From positions 1-30,786 of the forward strand of contig DAOTVS010000150.1 of the NCBI GenBank assembly GCA_034436375.1: a stretch of 30,786 nucleotides of DNA, written 5' to 3'. The notes below the pieces were generated by a model that saw only the letters and a program-made list of their open reading frames with translations, had not been told where the DNA came from and made no database searches. Both the position numbers and the translations under genes were made by a program. This DNA is from DAOTVS01 sp034436375. GTDB taxonomy: Bacteria > Chloroflexota > Anaerolineae > SpSt-313. Of the stretch, positions 1 through 8,409 are shown piece by piece; within the stretch, counting starts at the first letter, position 1; every line of letters starts with the position of its first letter.

Positions 1-32
1 GAGAACGCGGAGAGAGCTCTCTCCGCGTTCTC
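1..32. repeat. Perfect 32-bp palindrome in heptad-type repeat, downstream of GH116 gene
   Basis: The first 32 bases are a perfect palindrome with 16-bp arms (GAGAACGCGGAGAGAG and its complement). It sits 25 bp after the GH116 stop codon and continues into 'ccgcgcctccgcgtgaaa'-like sequence, a degenerate heptad repeat style scattered in intergenic DNA of many environmental bacteria. It could fold as a 3' stem protecting or ending the operon transcript, but no T-run follows on the minus strand and the window edge cuts the view. Confidence 0.7.
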
Positions 33-57
33 CGCGCCTCCGCGTGAAACCCGATTG

Positions 58-2703
58 CTACCGGACCAGCGTGATCTCCAGCACATCGCCTGCGGCCAGG
101 TCGAGGCCGGGGCCGAAGGCGATACCATCCTGCACCAGCGCCGCCGACGCCTCCCGGCCGTTGAGGCGGGCGCTGACCCCCTGCGCCCCGGCCGTGTCTG
201 CGCCCAGCTCCTGCAGGTGGAGGGAGCCATACTCCAGGCGCAGCTGCAAGCGCCCCTTCTCCTGGCGATAGACGCCCCAGCCGGAATTGACTGACCAGAA
301 GGTCTGGAAAACATCGCCTGCGAGCCGCGGGGAAAAGCCGATGTAGCCCCGGGTGAGGTCAAAACTGAACCCAGAGAGGGCCGTCAAGAGCGACCATGAG
401 GCCAGCGACCGGGCATAGTGGCTGCCGCACTCGAACTCGTTCCAGGGGTTGCGGCGCACGCCGTCGTGGCGCTCGCGCAGGCCGCGCACGATGGCCAGCC
501 CCTCATCCAACAGACCCTCATAGATCATGTGTGCGGCCACCTGGTACTCGATACCACACCAAACCTCATCGGAGTAGGGGAAGGGGAAGGTGGGCCGGCC
601 GCCATGGGGCCACGAGCAGAGGAGGAGGCCCTTTTCATCATTCAGGGCATAGATGCGCTGGCAGTTGGCGTGCTCGCTGAAATCGCTCTTCCAGTTGTAG
701 CGGAAGACGCTTGCCAGCGCTGCACGCACACGCGCAGGGTCGAAAAGGTCGCCCAGGCCGGCCAGCCGCGCCAGCCACTGGCCGATCAACTGGTCGGAGA
801 GGCAGCCGGCGCCATACTGGTACTTGGGGTCGCCCGGTGTCTGCCCGCCCATGCTGATGGAGAGGTCAACCGGCGCCACCTGGTGCGCCTGCGGGTTGAC
901 CCGCTGCACGTAATACTCGCCATTGAAGAGCTCCGCCTCCATCTTGGCGCGGCCGCGCTCGTACACGGCGCGATACTCCTGCGCCTGTTCCACCTCGCCC
1001 AGGGCGCGGGCCATCTCCTCGGCGGCGCGCAGGGCGGCCAGGTAGAAGGAGCCCATCATCGTATTGGGGCCCCAGAACTCGATGTCGTAGGTGTTGTGCT
1101 GGATGCCCTCCATCACCCCGTCGCGGTCCACATCCCACACCCGCCAGGCGTAGGCCAGGGCACGCTTGACTTTGGGCCACAGGCGGCGCAGCCACTCGGT
1201 ATCGCCGCAGAGCTTCCAATCGCGGTAGGTCTTGACGATGCCGCCCATCTGACCGTCAGCGGCCGGGTGAAAGCTGGAGGGTGGGCTGCCCAGGGGCAGC
1301 TGCAGGCGAAAGCCCATGCGGCCATCGGGCAGGATGTTGTAGATGTAGTCGGCATCGCGCTGCGAGCGCTCAAGCGCCGGGAAGAGAAAGGCCAGCGTCT
1401 GCGCATAGTTCCAGACGTGGGTGCACGAGCCCTCGCAGCAGCCGGATTCGGCATGGCAGCCCTCAAAGGCGTAAAAGGTGCCATCGGTCAGGCGCAGGCA
1501 GGTGGTGGATTTGAGGATCGAGGCCTGAGTAGACAGGGCGTCGAGCACATAGGGCGGCAGGGTCGAGGCGTGCAGCGCGTCGTGGAAGCGCAGTGACTCC
1601 CGGCGCAGCCGCTCCTCCTCGTGTGCTGTATAGCGCGCTACGGCGAGGGCCGAGTCGAAGCGGGTGGCATAGTGGTTCTTCCAGGCGGGCAACCCGGCCC
1701 CGGTGCGGGCCGATTCGGAGCCCGGCCCGCCCTCGCGGCCCCAGTATTTCACGAAATTGGGCCAGTGCCAGCTGATATAGAGGGGCAGGGTCCGGCTCTC
1801 GCCCGGGGCCAGGGTCACGCGCAGGCCCAGGGTGCCCACATCGCTCTGGCGGTCGGCGGAGGGGCCGTAAGTGCGCTCAGTCAGCACGCCGCGGGCTGAG
1901 AACTCGTCCCAAAAGCTCTGCAGCGAGTCGAACCAGCCGGCGCGCAGCCAGCAGCTCTGCCAGGTGAGGTCGGGCCAGGGGGTCGTGAGGGCCAGGGAAC
2001 CGTAGCGCGGGTCGCTCTCGGCATAGCGCTGCGAGGTCATGACGAGGCCGCTCAGCCCCTCCTCACGCACAAAAGTGTTGACGTTCTGGCCCAATCCTGT
2101 GCCATCGAGGGGGCCGCTTTGATAGCCTACCGGGTTGAAGAGGTTGGCGGCCAGGGTAGCCTGCACCGGCCGGTCGCCGGGGTTATGCAGGCGAAAGTGG
2201 AAGATGGCCACCGGCAGGCTCGAGTCGTCGGCGTTGAGGGGGATAAAGGGGTTATAAGCTTCCAGTGAGACCTGCAAGGGCAGGCGGCGATCAGCAAAAT
2301 CGAGCCAGGCAAAGGGGTATTCGCCCCGGAAGGTGACGCTCTGCATATGCGGCAGGCCAGCGCCCGTGTCGCGGCGCACGCCAAAGCCCATGCCGGCAAA
2401 CTCGGCCTTGCCCGAGCCGTCAAAGGGCGTTGCCGGTGGGCCCTGCAGCACCCGCGTCACCGGCGGCTCGCCCGCGCGCTGCGCCCATATCATAAAGAAA
2501 GTATAGGGCAGGGTACAGCCCTTGTTGGGGCGGTTAAAGATCTCCCAGTCAACCAGTGCCCCCGAACCCGCCAACGACACGCTCCCCGTGCCGATGCCGC
2601 CAAGGGGAAAGGCCACCTGACGGAGCGAGTCGCCCGTGTAGACGCGCTGGGGGCCCAGGGCGTAAAGCTCATCGTGGGTGTACGGAATGCGAGAGTCGGA
2701 CAT
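58..2703 (-). CDS. GH116-family glycoside hydrolase (GBA2/DUF608-like)
   Basis: An 881-residue protein of the family of non-lysosomal glucosylceramidase (GBA2) and bacterial/archaeal beta-glucosidases and beta-xylosidases. The N-terminal half (about 1-370, beginning with VAFPLGGIGTGSVSLAG) fits the GH116 beta-sandwich; the C-terminal half fits the (alpha/alpha)6 catalytic domain. The segment HNTYDIEFWGPN carries Asp540, which aligns with the acid/base Asp of the family (D677 in GBA2, from memory). The segment around FEG (Glu414) and CTHVWNYAQ lies where the nucleophile region is expected; I do not assign the exact Glu. No signal peptide, so it probably acts in the cytoplasm on imported oligosaccharide. 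The start is supported by GGAGGTG 8 nt upstream. It is the last gene of the ABC sugar-uptake operon. The substrate (beta-glucoside or beta-xyloside) cannot be read from sequence. Confidence 0.88.
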   Translation of the reverse strand: MSDSRIPYTHDELYALGPQRVYTGDSLRQVAFPLGGIGTGSVSLAGSGALVDWEIFNRPNKGCTLPYTFFMIWAQRAGEPPVTRVLQGPPATPFDGSGKAEFAGMGFGVRRDTGAGLPHMQSVTFRGEYPFAWLDFADRRLPLQVSLEAYNPFIPLNADDSSLPVAIFHFRLHNPGDRPVQATLAANLFNPVGYQSGPLDGTGLGQNVNTFVREEGLSGLVMTSQRYAESDPRYGSLALTTPWPDLTWQSCWLRAGWFDSLQSFWDEFSARGVLTERTYGPSADRQSDVGTLGLRVTLAPGESRTLPLYISWHWPNFVKYWGREGGPGSESARTGAGLPAWKNHYATRFDSALAVARYTAHEEERLRRESLRFHDALHASTLPPYVLDALSTQASILKSTTCLRLTDGTFYAFEGCHAESGCCEGSCTHVWNYAQTLAFLFPALERSQRDADYIYNILPDGRMGFRLQLPLGSPPSSFHPAADGQMGGIVKTYRDWKLCGDTEWLRRLWPKVKRALAYAWRVWDVDRDGVMEGIQHNTYDIEFWGPNTMMGSFYLAALRAAEEMARALGEVEQAQEYRAVYERGRAKMEAELFNGEYYVQRVNPQAHQVAPVDLSISMGGQTPGDPKYQYGAGCLSDQLIGQWLARLAGLGDLFDPARVRAALASVFRYNWKSDFSEHANCQRIYALNDEKGLLLCSWPHGGRPTFPFPYSDEVWCGIEYQVAAHMIYEGLLDEGLAIVRGLRERHDGVRRNPWNEFECGSHYARSLASWSLLTALSGFSFDLTRGYIGFSPRLAGDVFQTFWSVNSGWGVYRQEKGRLQLRLEYGSLHLQELGADTAGAQGVSARLNGREASAALVQDGIAFGPGLDLAAGDVLEITLVR

Positions 2704-2728
2704 CAGTGATTCACCTCCATGTGACTAA

Positions 2729-2745
2729 CATGGCCACAGGCCATG
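2729..2745 (-). other. Small intercistronic stem-loop
   Basis: CATGGCC and GGCCATG form a perfect 7-bp stem with a 3-nt loop in the 76-nt gap between the DUF624-like gene and the GH116 gene. There is no U-tract, so it is more likely a processing or stability element, or chance, than a terminator. Confidence 0.35.
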
Positions 2746-2779
2746 CAAACTGCCCCTGAGGCAGCCATCATGCAGATCG

Positions 2780-3493
2780 TCAGCGCTGAACGCGTTCCGA
2801 CGCCGTGGTCGCCAACTCCTCGGCTACCACCATCCGGCAGTTGTTCACAACAAAGACGCCCCACATCGCTGGCAAGATAAAGACCAGCGACAGGCTGACG
2901 TAATAGGCGGCAAAGGCCAGGGCGATGATCATACTCAGCAGGCCAATGGTGTTAACGACGTAGCGGCCAGCCAGGAGCAGCGCATTGTGCAGCGCCATGC
3001 CCAGGCTCATATCGTGCAACACCAACAGCGGGATGGCATACAGCGACAAAGCCAGCACAACTAGAATGCCCAGCCCATCGGCAGCGAGTCCGCCCCAGAT
3101 AATAGCCGGCACTTCAGGACGGGCCAAATTGGGCAGGGTGAGAAGCCCCGCCAGGAGCGGGAAGCTGGCAAGCAGCCCCAACCCTACACTTCGGCGCCAG
3201 AAACGTGGCCAGGCCTGCAACATGGTGCCGATGCCCGCCCTCTTCTCGCACACAATGGCGCCCTCCAACGCCAACAAGGCGACCCAGGAAGGGGTGATGG
3301 TCAGCGCGCCAACGATCACTGCCGGAGCGAACAGGCCGACGTAGAACAAAAGGACCGCCGGCGCGCAGAGCAGGCTGAATACGCCAGCAGCCAGCAGAAT
3401 CAGCGGTAGGCTATCCCACAGTTGTGAAAGGGTCAACCGCACATAGGTGTTCGGACCGGGAGTCGAGCGATCCGCCGGAAAGGCCCCATCCAT
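2780..3493 (-). CDS. YesL/DUF624-like integral membrane protein
   Basis: A 237-residue protein with about five or six hydrophobic segments (roughly 25-55, 58-82, 103-125, 133-165 and 185-220). Length, charged N-terminus and overall pattern resemble YesL/DUF624 proteins, which usually sit beside carbohydrate ABC transporters and have no proven biochemical role. It lies 8 nt after the second permease gene and before the GH116 gene, so it is part of the sugar operon. AGGAGG ends 4 nt before the ATG, a tight spacing. Family assignment rests on pattern and context rather than a diagnostic motif. Confidence 0.7.
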   Translation of the reverse strand: MDGAFPADRSTPGPNTYVRLTLSQLWDSLPLILLAAGVFSLLCAPAVLLFYVGLFAPAVIVGALTITPSWVALLALEGAIVCEKRAGIGTMLQAWPRFWRRSVGLGLLASFPLLAGLLTLPNLARPEVPAIIWGGLAADGLGILVVLALSLYAIPLLVLHDMSLGMALHNALLLAGRYVVNTIGLLSMIIALAFAAYYVSLSLVFILPAMWGVFVVNNCRMVVAEELATTASERVQR

Positions 3494-3501
3494 AGCCCCT
3501 C

Positions 3502-4401
3502 CTAAACCTTGAGGCCGGTCAGGGCGATCCCCTTCAAGACGTAGCGTTGGCCGAAAAGGAACGCCACCAGCACCGGCAGGATCGAGAGCATGACGGCGGC
3601 CAAAATCTCGGCCCGACTACCGGACCCCATATAGCCGGCCAGGGTCACCAAAGCGATCGGCAGGGTCAACTTGTCCCACGAGCGCAGGAAGAGCAACGGC
3701 CCGAAAAAGTTGTTCCACTGGCCCATAAAGGTGAAAATGCCGAGCGCTGATAGCCCAGGCCCTACCAGGGGAAGCAGGATACCCCAATAGATGCGGAAAA
3801 AGCCCGCCCCGTCAATCTTGGCGGCATCGATCAACTCGCCGGGCAGGGTCAAGAAGTATTGACGCAGCAGAAAGACACCAAAGCCGCTGGTCAGAGCAGG
3901 CAGGATCAGCGACCAGTGAGAATCGATCAGGCCGAGCTGCCGGATGATGATAAAGAGGGGGATCACTGTCACCTGGCCCGGCACCATCATGGAGGCCAGA
4001 AAGAGGAAGAACAGCACATCACGCCCACGGAACCGCAGCCGGGCGAAGGCGAAAGCAGCCATTGAGCAGGTCAGCAGTTGACCCACGGTCGCCAGCAGCC
4101 CGATCTTCAGGCTATTGATGAAAAAGAGAGGAAAGTTAATCTGCGGCGAACGCAGCACTGCCAGGTAATTCTGCCAATCCCAGGAGGTCGGCAGGAAGCT
4201 GGGTGGCAGTTCGAACGACTGGCTCGGCAAACGCAGCGAGGTCGAGAACATCCACAGGATAGGTAAAATCTCCCACACGGCTATGAGGACCATCAGAATC
4301 CAGATGATGCTCTGCCCCACAAGCCCCAACAACGAAAGCCCGCGCAGAGCGCTGTGGCGCGTCTTTACCGGCGCGCGATCGGTTTGTGCAGCACTGGCCA
4401 T
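3502..4401 (-). CDS. Carbohydrate ABC transporter permease, MalG/UgpE type
   Basis: About 299 residues with six predicted membrane segments. The cytoplasmic EAA loop that docks on the ATPase reads ELIDAAKIDGAGFFRIYWGI followed by LLPL, typical of the CUT1 family of oligosaccharide importers. The start is placed at the ATG with GGGGAGG 9 nt upstream; the in-frame TTG 9 nt earlier abuts that site and is unlikely. The C-terminal LKGIALTGLKV is characteristic of MalG-type subunits. It pairs with the MalF-type gene 22 nt upstream in the same operon. Confidence 0.93.
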   Translation of the reverse strand: MASAAQTDRAPVKTRHSALRGLSLLGLVGQSIIWILMVLIAVWEILPILWMFSTSLRLPSQSFELPPSFLPTSWDWQNYLAVLRSPQINFPLFFINSLKIGLLATVGQLLTCSMAAFAFARLRFRGRDVLFFLFLASMMVPGQVTVIPLFIIIRQLGLIDSHWSLILPALTSGFGVFLLRQYFLTLPGELIDAAKIDGAGFFRIYWGILLPLVGPGLSALGIFTFMGQWNNFFGPLLFLRSWDKLTLPIALVTLAGYMGSGSRAEILAAVMLSILPVLVAFLFGQRYVLKGIALTGLKV

Positions 4402-4423
4402 TACAAGCAACCTCCCCTGTACG

Positions 4424-5341
4424 TCAATCGTAGTAGACCCATTTCCGGCCAGCCCAGAATTGGATGAGCGTCAGAGTGACCAGGATGATGAGCAACGACA
4501 AGGATATCGTGGCGGCATAACCAAACTCAAAGGCCTTGAAGCCCACCTCGTAGATGTACATGGCGATCGTGCGCGAGGCATCGCCCGGGCCGCCGCTGGT
4601 GAGGACATAGGCATTGTCAAAGATCTGGAAGGCGCCGATGGAGCTAATGATCAGACAAAAAAAGGCTGTCGGGGTGATGAGCGGCAGGGTGATGTGGCGC
4701 ACCAGTTGCCAGCGACTGGCCCCATCGATCTTGGCTGCCTCGTACAGCGTGTCGGGGATGCTCTGCAGGCCCGCCAAGTAGAGGACCATCAGGTAGCCAC
4801 AGCTCTTCCAGACATCGTACATGATCACCGAGCGGATCGCCCATTGCGGGTCGCTCAGAAACGAGATGGGGGCAATGCCCAGTTGGGCCAGCAGCCAGTT
4901 CATGATACCGCGATCCCTGGTCAGGATAAAGTGCCACACCATGGCCAGGGAGGCGGTAGTCGTCATTACCGGGAAGAAGTAGACCGTCCTAAAGATGTAC
5001 TGGAGTATTTTGCCGATGCTGCGGTTGACCCCCATAGCCAGGAGTAGGCCAATGACGTTATTGCCTGCCACGGCCCCAACAGTGATCAGGACCGAGTTGG
5101 AGTAACAGGTCCACAGCCGATTGTCGGAGAACAGGTGCGTCAAGTTGGCCAGACCGATCCACTTCGGTGGCTCCAGGGCCGGATACTCGGTAAAGAGCAG
5201 GGCTAGGGCGCCGATAATGGGGATGATCATAAAGATGACCAAGCAGAGGACGGCAGGCAGCGAGAACAAGTAACCGCTGAGGCTCTCCTGCAGGCGCGAA
5301 GACACTCTGACGCGCACATTAGCCGTGCCGGATTGGGACAT
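4424..5341 (-). CDS. Carbohydrate ABC transporter permease, MalF/UgpA type
   Basis: About 305 residues with six membrane segments and the CUT1 EAA loop (LYEAAKIDGASRWQLVRHIT followed by LPLI). The ATG at 5341 has AGGAGG 9 nt upstream. An in-frame GTG at 5392 is possible on paper but lies directly against a 24-bp hairpin and has no ribosome site, so the shorter form is preferred. It is the first permease gene after the binding protein and forms the heterodimeric membrane channel with the MalG-type subunit. The substrate is probably an oligosaccharide released from plant glycans, judging from the co-transcribed GH116 gene. Confidence 0.93.
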   Translation of the reverse strand: MSQSGTANVRVRVSSRLQESLSGYLFSLPAVLCLVIFMIIPIIGALALLFTEYPALEPPKWIGLANLTHLFSDNRLWTCYSNSVLITVGAVAGNNVIGLLLAMGVNRSIGKILQYIFRTVYFFPVMTTTASLAMVWHFILTRDRGIMNWLLAQLGIAPISFLSDPQWAIRSVIMYDVWKSCGYLMVLYLAGLQSIPDTLYEAAKIDGASRWQLVRHITLPLITPTAFFCLIISSIGAFQIFDNAYVLTSGGPGDASRTIAMYIYEVGFKAFEFGYAATISLSLLIILVTLTLIQFWAGRKWVYYD

Positions 5342-5392
5342 CTGGGCGTTCCTCCTGGATTCACACGATGTAACGCGAAAGGGAACGTTCAC

Positions 5393-5446
5393 CGTCTATG
5401 CGCGGTCTCCTGGAGGTCTTACCCTCCAGGAGACCGCGCATAGACG
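5393..5446 (-). promoter_or_regulatory. Perfect 24-bp stem, 6-nt loop between binding-protein and permease genes
   Basis: Arms 5393-5416 and 5423-5446 are perfectly complementary (24 bp) around the loop TCTTAC. No U-tract follows in the direction of transcription, so it is not a classic terminator. In known operons such as malE-malF, strong intercistronic stems stabilise the upstream binding-protein mRNA and reduce permease expression; the position here fits that role. Confidence 0.85.
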
Positions 5447-5460
5447 CCATGCTCAGCTTA

Positions 5461-6876
5461 TCACGACTTTTTGAGCTTGTCCATTTCGGCCTGCAGCTCC
5501 TTGTGGGCACCGGCGCAGGCTTCCGCCACGGTGATTTTGCCAGTCCAGATCTGCGAGTACCAACGCTGCAACAGGGGATCGATCACGTTAAAGTTGGGCG
5601 GCGAAGGGACAAAGTCGGCATAATCCAGCGACTGGTAGTAGATGCTCAGGTCGGCCGGTGATGGCTTGGCCCGGTCCATCTCCTTGGCCGAGGTCTCGAT
5701 TGAGCGCCGGGCCATCGGGGAGCCATTCTCCAGGGCATATGCGGCCATGTACTCAGGCCCATTGATCAGTTTGAGCACTTCCCATGACGCATCCGGATCG
5801 CGCGCCATAGTCGCAATGCCATCGCCGCCGACGCCCACCACTGTCTTGAGGGGGCCGGCCTTATGCGGGTAGTACTGGAGCTTATAGTCGTAGAATTTGT
5901 TGTTGTTGCCGGAAGCGATGCACCAACCGCCGCACCCTCTCATGACCAGGTGGCCCGACTCGAAATTGCCCTCTTCGTCCCAGCCATCGGGGTTCGGAGA
6001 GACCTTGTACTTGAGGATGAGATCCTGCAGGAACTGCAACGTCTCCGCCACCTTGGGATCATCCATGTTGGAATCGGTCCAGTTGTTCTTCAGGGTCGAA
6101 GTGTTGTTGTTAAAGAACCAGGGGGCCATGCCAAACTGCGTATACCAGAAAGAGAAGGCATAGCGGTCGTTGGCCGTGCCCTGGACGTCGGCCAGCGCCT
6201 TGCAGTCGGCGACAAAGTCATCCCAGGTCCAATCCTTGCCGGGCTCCGGCACCCCCTGACTGGCAAAGATCTTATAGTTGTACCACATGACCATGTTGTT
6301 CCAGTCGCTGGGGAGCTCCATCTGCTGGCCCTTCCAGTTCAAGGCCTTCATCAACGTCGGATGGATATCTTTGTCGATATCGGCCTTGTAGGCAGAATCC
6401 TTCTCAAGGAAGGGATCCAAGGGCCGCAAGATCTTCTTCTCGGTCAGCAGGGCCACACCTTCGATGGCGATGTGGATCAAGTCGATGCCCTCGCCGCCAG
6501 CAATGCGGGTAATGACGTTATCCGCAAACGTATCCCACCCGCTGCCGAACGGGGTCAGGTCCACGGTCAGATCGATATCCGGCAGCTTCTGCTGGACAAG
6601 TGGTACCAGGACTTTCTGCATAGGCTCCAGATCGCCGGATGCGGTGTAGTGGACTTTGGTTCTGCCCTTCGGGCCGGGCGTGGCGGTCACGACCTCCTTG
6701 ATGACCTGGGGCGTGGCCGTCGGCTCAGCATTGGCCCCTGTGGCTGCCGGGCTGGTTGGAGCTGCCTGCGGCGCGCAGGCGGCCAACACCAGCCCGGTGC
6801 CGGCCAAAGCCGCGCCTCTCAGAAACTGCCGTCTGGAGACCTTGTGTGGGGCTTGCAGCTCATCTGTACCTGACAT
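5461..6876 (-). CDS. Sugar-binding lipoprotein of an ABC importer (Tat-exported)
   Basis: About 471 residues. The N-terminus carries a twin-arginine signal (SRRQFLRG, Arg15-Arg16) and a lipobox ending LVLAAC, with Cys34 as the predicted lipidated residue, so a folded lipoprotein exported by Tat is expected. A Pro/Thr-rich linker follows, then a family 1-type extracellular solute-binding fold with typical segments (GGEGIDLIHIA, WYNYKIFASQGVPEPGKDWTWDDF). The start was moved to the ATG with AAGGAGGT 7 nt upstream; a longer in-frame version would hide this site. It is the first gene of the sugar operon. The ligand is unknown. I see no convincing sigma-70 or sigma-54 promoter directly upstream. 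Confidence 0.93.
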   Translation of the reverse strand: MSGTDELQAPHKVSRRQFLRGAALAGTGLVLAACAPQAAPTSPAATGANAEPTATPQVIKEVVTATPGPKGRTKVHYTASGDLEPMQKVLVPLVQQKLPDIDLTVDLTPFGSGWDTFADNVITRIAGGEGIDLIHIAIEGVALLTEKKILRPLDPFLEKDSAYKADIDKDIHPTLMKALNWKGQQMELPSDWNNMVMWYNYKIFASQGVPEPGKDWTWDDFVADCKALADVQGTANDRYAFSFWYTQFGMAPWFFNNNTSTLKNNWTDSNMDDPKVAETLQFLQDLILKYKVSPNPDGWDEEGNFESGHLVMRGCGGWCIASGNNNKFYDYKLQYYPHKAGPLKTVVGVGGDGIATMARDPDASWEVLKLINGPEYMAAYALENGSPMARRSIETSAKEMDRAKPSPADLSIYYQSLDYADFVPSPPNFNVIDPLLQRWYSQIWTGKITVAEACAGAHKELQAEMDKLKKS

Positions 6877-7059
6877 ACTGTTGACCTCCTTCATGCTATG
6901 CTGGATGACCTGTACCTGCCGCTCCCACTACACTACAGTGATCTGCTCACCACCTCCTTCGGTCAGCGGATCATGGTGCACTTGCTCGCACCAGGCGCAA
7001 CAGGAGAACACTGAAGCATGGCGGGTGCCGAGGCTCATGGTGTATCCATTGGGACGCTG
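6877..7059. other. Intergenic region upstream of the sugar operon
   Basis: This is most of the 249-nt gap between the divergent binding-protein and regulator genes. It holds no ORF worth calling. On the minus strand a short CACT-gt-AGTG inverted repeat lies about 60 nt before the binding-protein start, and GAAGGAGGTGGTG looks like an isolated ribosome site opening only a five-codon frame. A weak minus-strand promoter (TTGCTG, 17 bp, GATACA) can be drawn but is not convincing. Operator sites for the neighbouring regulator would be expected here. Confidence 0.4.
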
Positions 7060-7088
7060 TTGTCAGCAACCACTCCTACTCCTATAAT
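7060..7088 (+). promoter_or_regulatory. Sigma-70 promoter of the receiver-domain regulator
   Basis: TTGTCA (7060-7065), 17-bp spacer, TATAAT (7083-7088), about 38 nt before the ATG. A GCTG-ttgt-CAGC inverted repeat overlaps the -35 box. Confidence 0.75.
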
Positions 7089-7125
7089 AGAATAATAGCA
7101 TGGAATCTGGGTCAGGTGGGGCGAG

Positions 7126-8409
7126 ATGAGGACAGAAAGCGGCCAGGAAGTGAGTGAGCTGACACGCGAAGAGTTCATCAAGTATCTGCACGAGGGGCTG
7201 AGCCATCTCCATGATCCCGGTCGTCTGCGGCGCAGCCGGTTGGCGATCCTCTTAGGCGTCGCCAACCGGCTGGATACCTCTTTGGCCCTGCGCAACATCC
7301 TGATCGACGCCATCGAGTCCCTCAAGCCCAGGGGTGATGAATCGTCTTCCTCGTGTGCCTGGCAGATGCACGATGCCCTTTACTGCTGTTATGTGCAGCG
7401 GTTGAGTCAGCGCATCGTCGCTGACCAATTGGCTGTGAGCCCGCGCCAACTGAGGCGTGAGCAGCGCGTCGCCCTGGAGGTGCTGGCGGATCATCTCTGC
7501 CAGCAGTTCGAGCTGGCCAGCCAACTGCAAGGAGGCTGGGCCGGCGGCACAAAACCTGGGCCGACAGCCCCTGCTGCAGCGCTCTCGCTTTCAGGTGAGG
7601 ATCTGGCTTGGCTGAAGGATGTGCTGCCCGAAAAGCCTACGGATTTGGCTGAGACCATGCCCTCAGTCGTCGACCTGGTGCAGCCCTTGCTTGCTCAGCA
7701 CCGAGTCTGCCTGGATATCCAGACCCCTGAGGGGCTCCCGAAACTGGCCGTGCACCCGGTAGCCCTGAGCCAGATACTGCTCAACCTGCTGAGCCTGGCT
7801 ATCCCCCAGGTACACGACTGCCAGCTTCTGATCTCTGCCAGGGCCGTCGAGTGGGCAGTGCAGATCGACTTGCTGGGCCAGCGTCAAACCGCCCGTCGAC
7901 AGGCCCTCGTTGATGATGACCTGGCCAGTCTGGAGATGGCCTGCCAAATCGCCGAGATCTGTGCGGGCAAGATAAGCGTCTCGGAAGAAGATGAGGCATT
8001 CTTCAGAGCGGCAGCAACCCTGCCGGCCCTTGGCAGCCTGCCCGTGCTCATCATTGATGACAATGCAGATGCCCTGCAGCTCATGCAACGCTTTGCTGCG
8101 GGCACACGCTACCGACCCATTGTCACACGGGATCCAGAGCATGCCCTGGAACTGGCAGCGAGTCTGCATCCCAAAATCATCGTGCTGGACGTGATGATGC
8201 CTCAGGTCGATGGGTGGAAGGTTCTGGGGCGCCTTCGCCAACACCCGCACACAGGGCACATCCCCCTGATCGTCTGCACCATCTTGCCGCAGGAGGCGCT
8301 AGCTCTCTCTTTGGGAGCCGATGGCTTTGTGCGCAAACCGATCACCCGGCAGTCGCTGTTGGCTGCCCTCGATGGCCAGGTCGCACGGATGGCGACAGGG
8401 CCTCGCTGA
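7126..8409 (+). CDS. Fused regulator: HTH-like region, degenerate ATPase domain, C-terminal receiver
   Basis: 427 residues. The C-terminal 120 are a canonical response-regulator receiver: LPVLIIDDNAD acidic pair, IIVLDVMMPQVDG with phospho-acceptor Asp355, conserved Thr (VCT) and Lys (VRKP). Residues about 185-300 look like a worn histidine-kinase ATPase domain: an N-box-like LSQILLNLLSLAI lacking the usual Asn/Asp residues, then a segment resembling the G2/C-terminal part without its glycines. No phosphorylatable His box is seen. The N-terminal 130 residues are basic and helical with a helix-turn-helix-like stretch (VADQLAVSPRQLRREQRVAL), so DNA binding is possible. It is divergent from the sugar operon and its 3' end overlaps the hybrid kinase gene, making a two-component pair plausible. 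Exact family not recognised. Confidence 0.8.
   Translation: MRTESGQEVSELTREEFIKYLHEGLSHLHDPGRLRRSRLAILLGVANRLDTSLALRNILIDAIESLKPRGDESSSSCAWQMHDALYCCYVQRLSQRIVADQLAVSPRQLRREQRVALEVLADHLCQQFELASQLQGGWAGGTKPGPTAPAAALSLSGEDLAWLKDVLPEKPTDLAETMPSVVDLVQPLLAQHRVCLDIQTPEGLPKLAVHPVALSQILLNLLSLAIPQVHDCQLLISARAVEWAVQIDLLGQRQTARRQALVDDDLASLEMACQIAEICAGKISVSEEDEAFFRAAATLPALGSLPVLIIDDNADALQLMQRFAAGTRYRPIVTRDPEHALELAASLHPKIIVLDVMMPQVDGWKVLGRLRQHPHTGHIPLIVCTILPQEALALSLGADGFVRKPITRQSLLAALDGQVARMATGPR

Noticed and set aside
418..1596. Long plus-strand frame opposite the GH116 gene
   Set aside because: Antisense shadow; no family resemblance and the GH116 motifs are intact.
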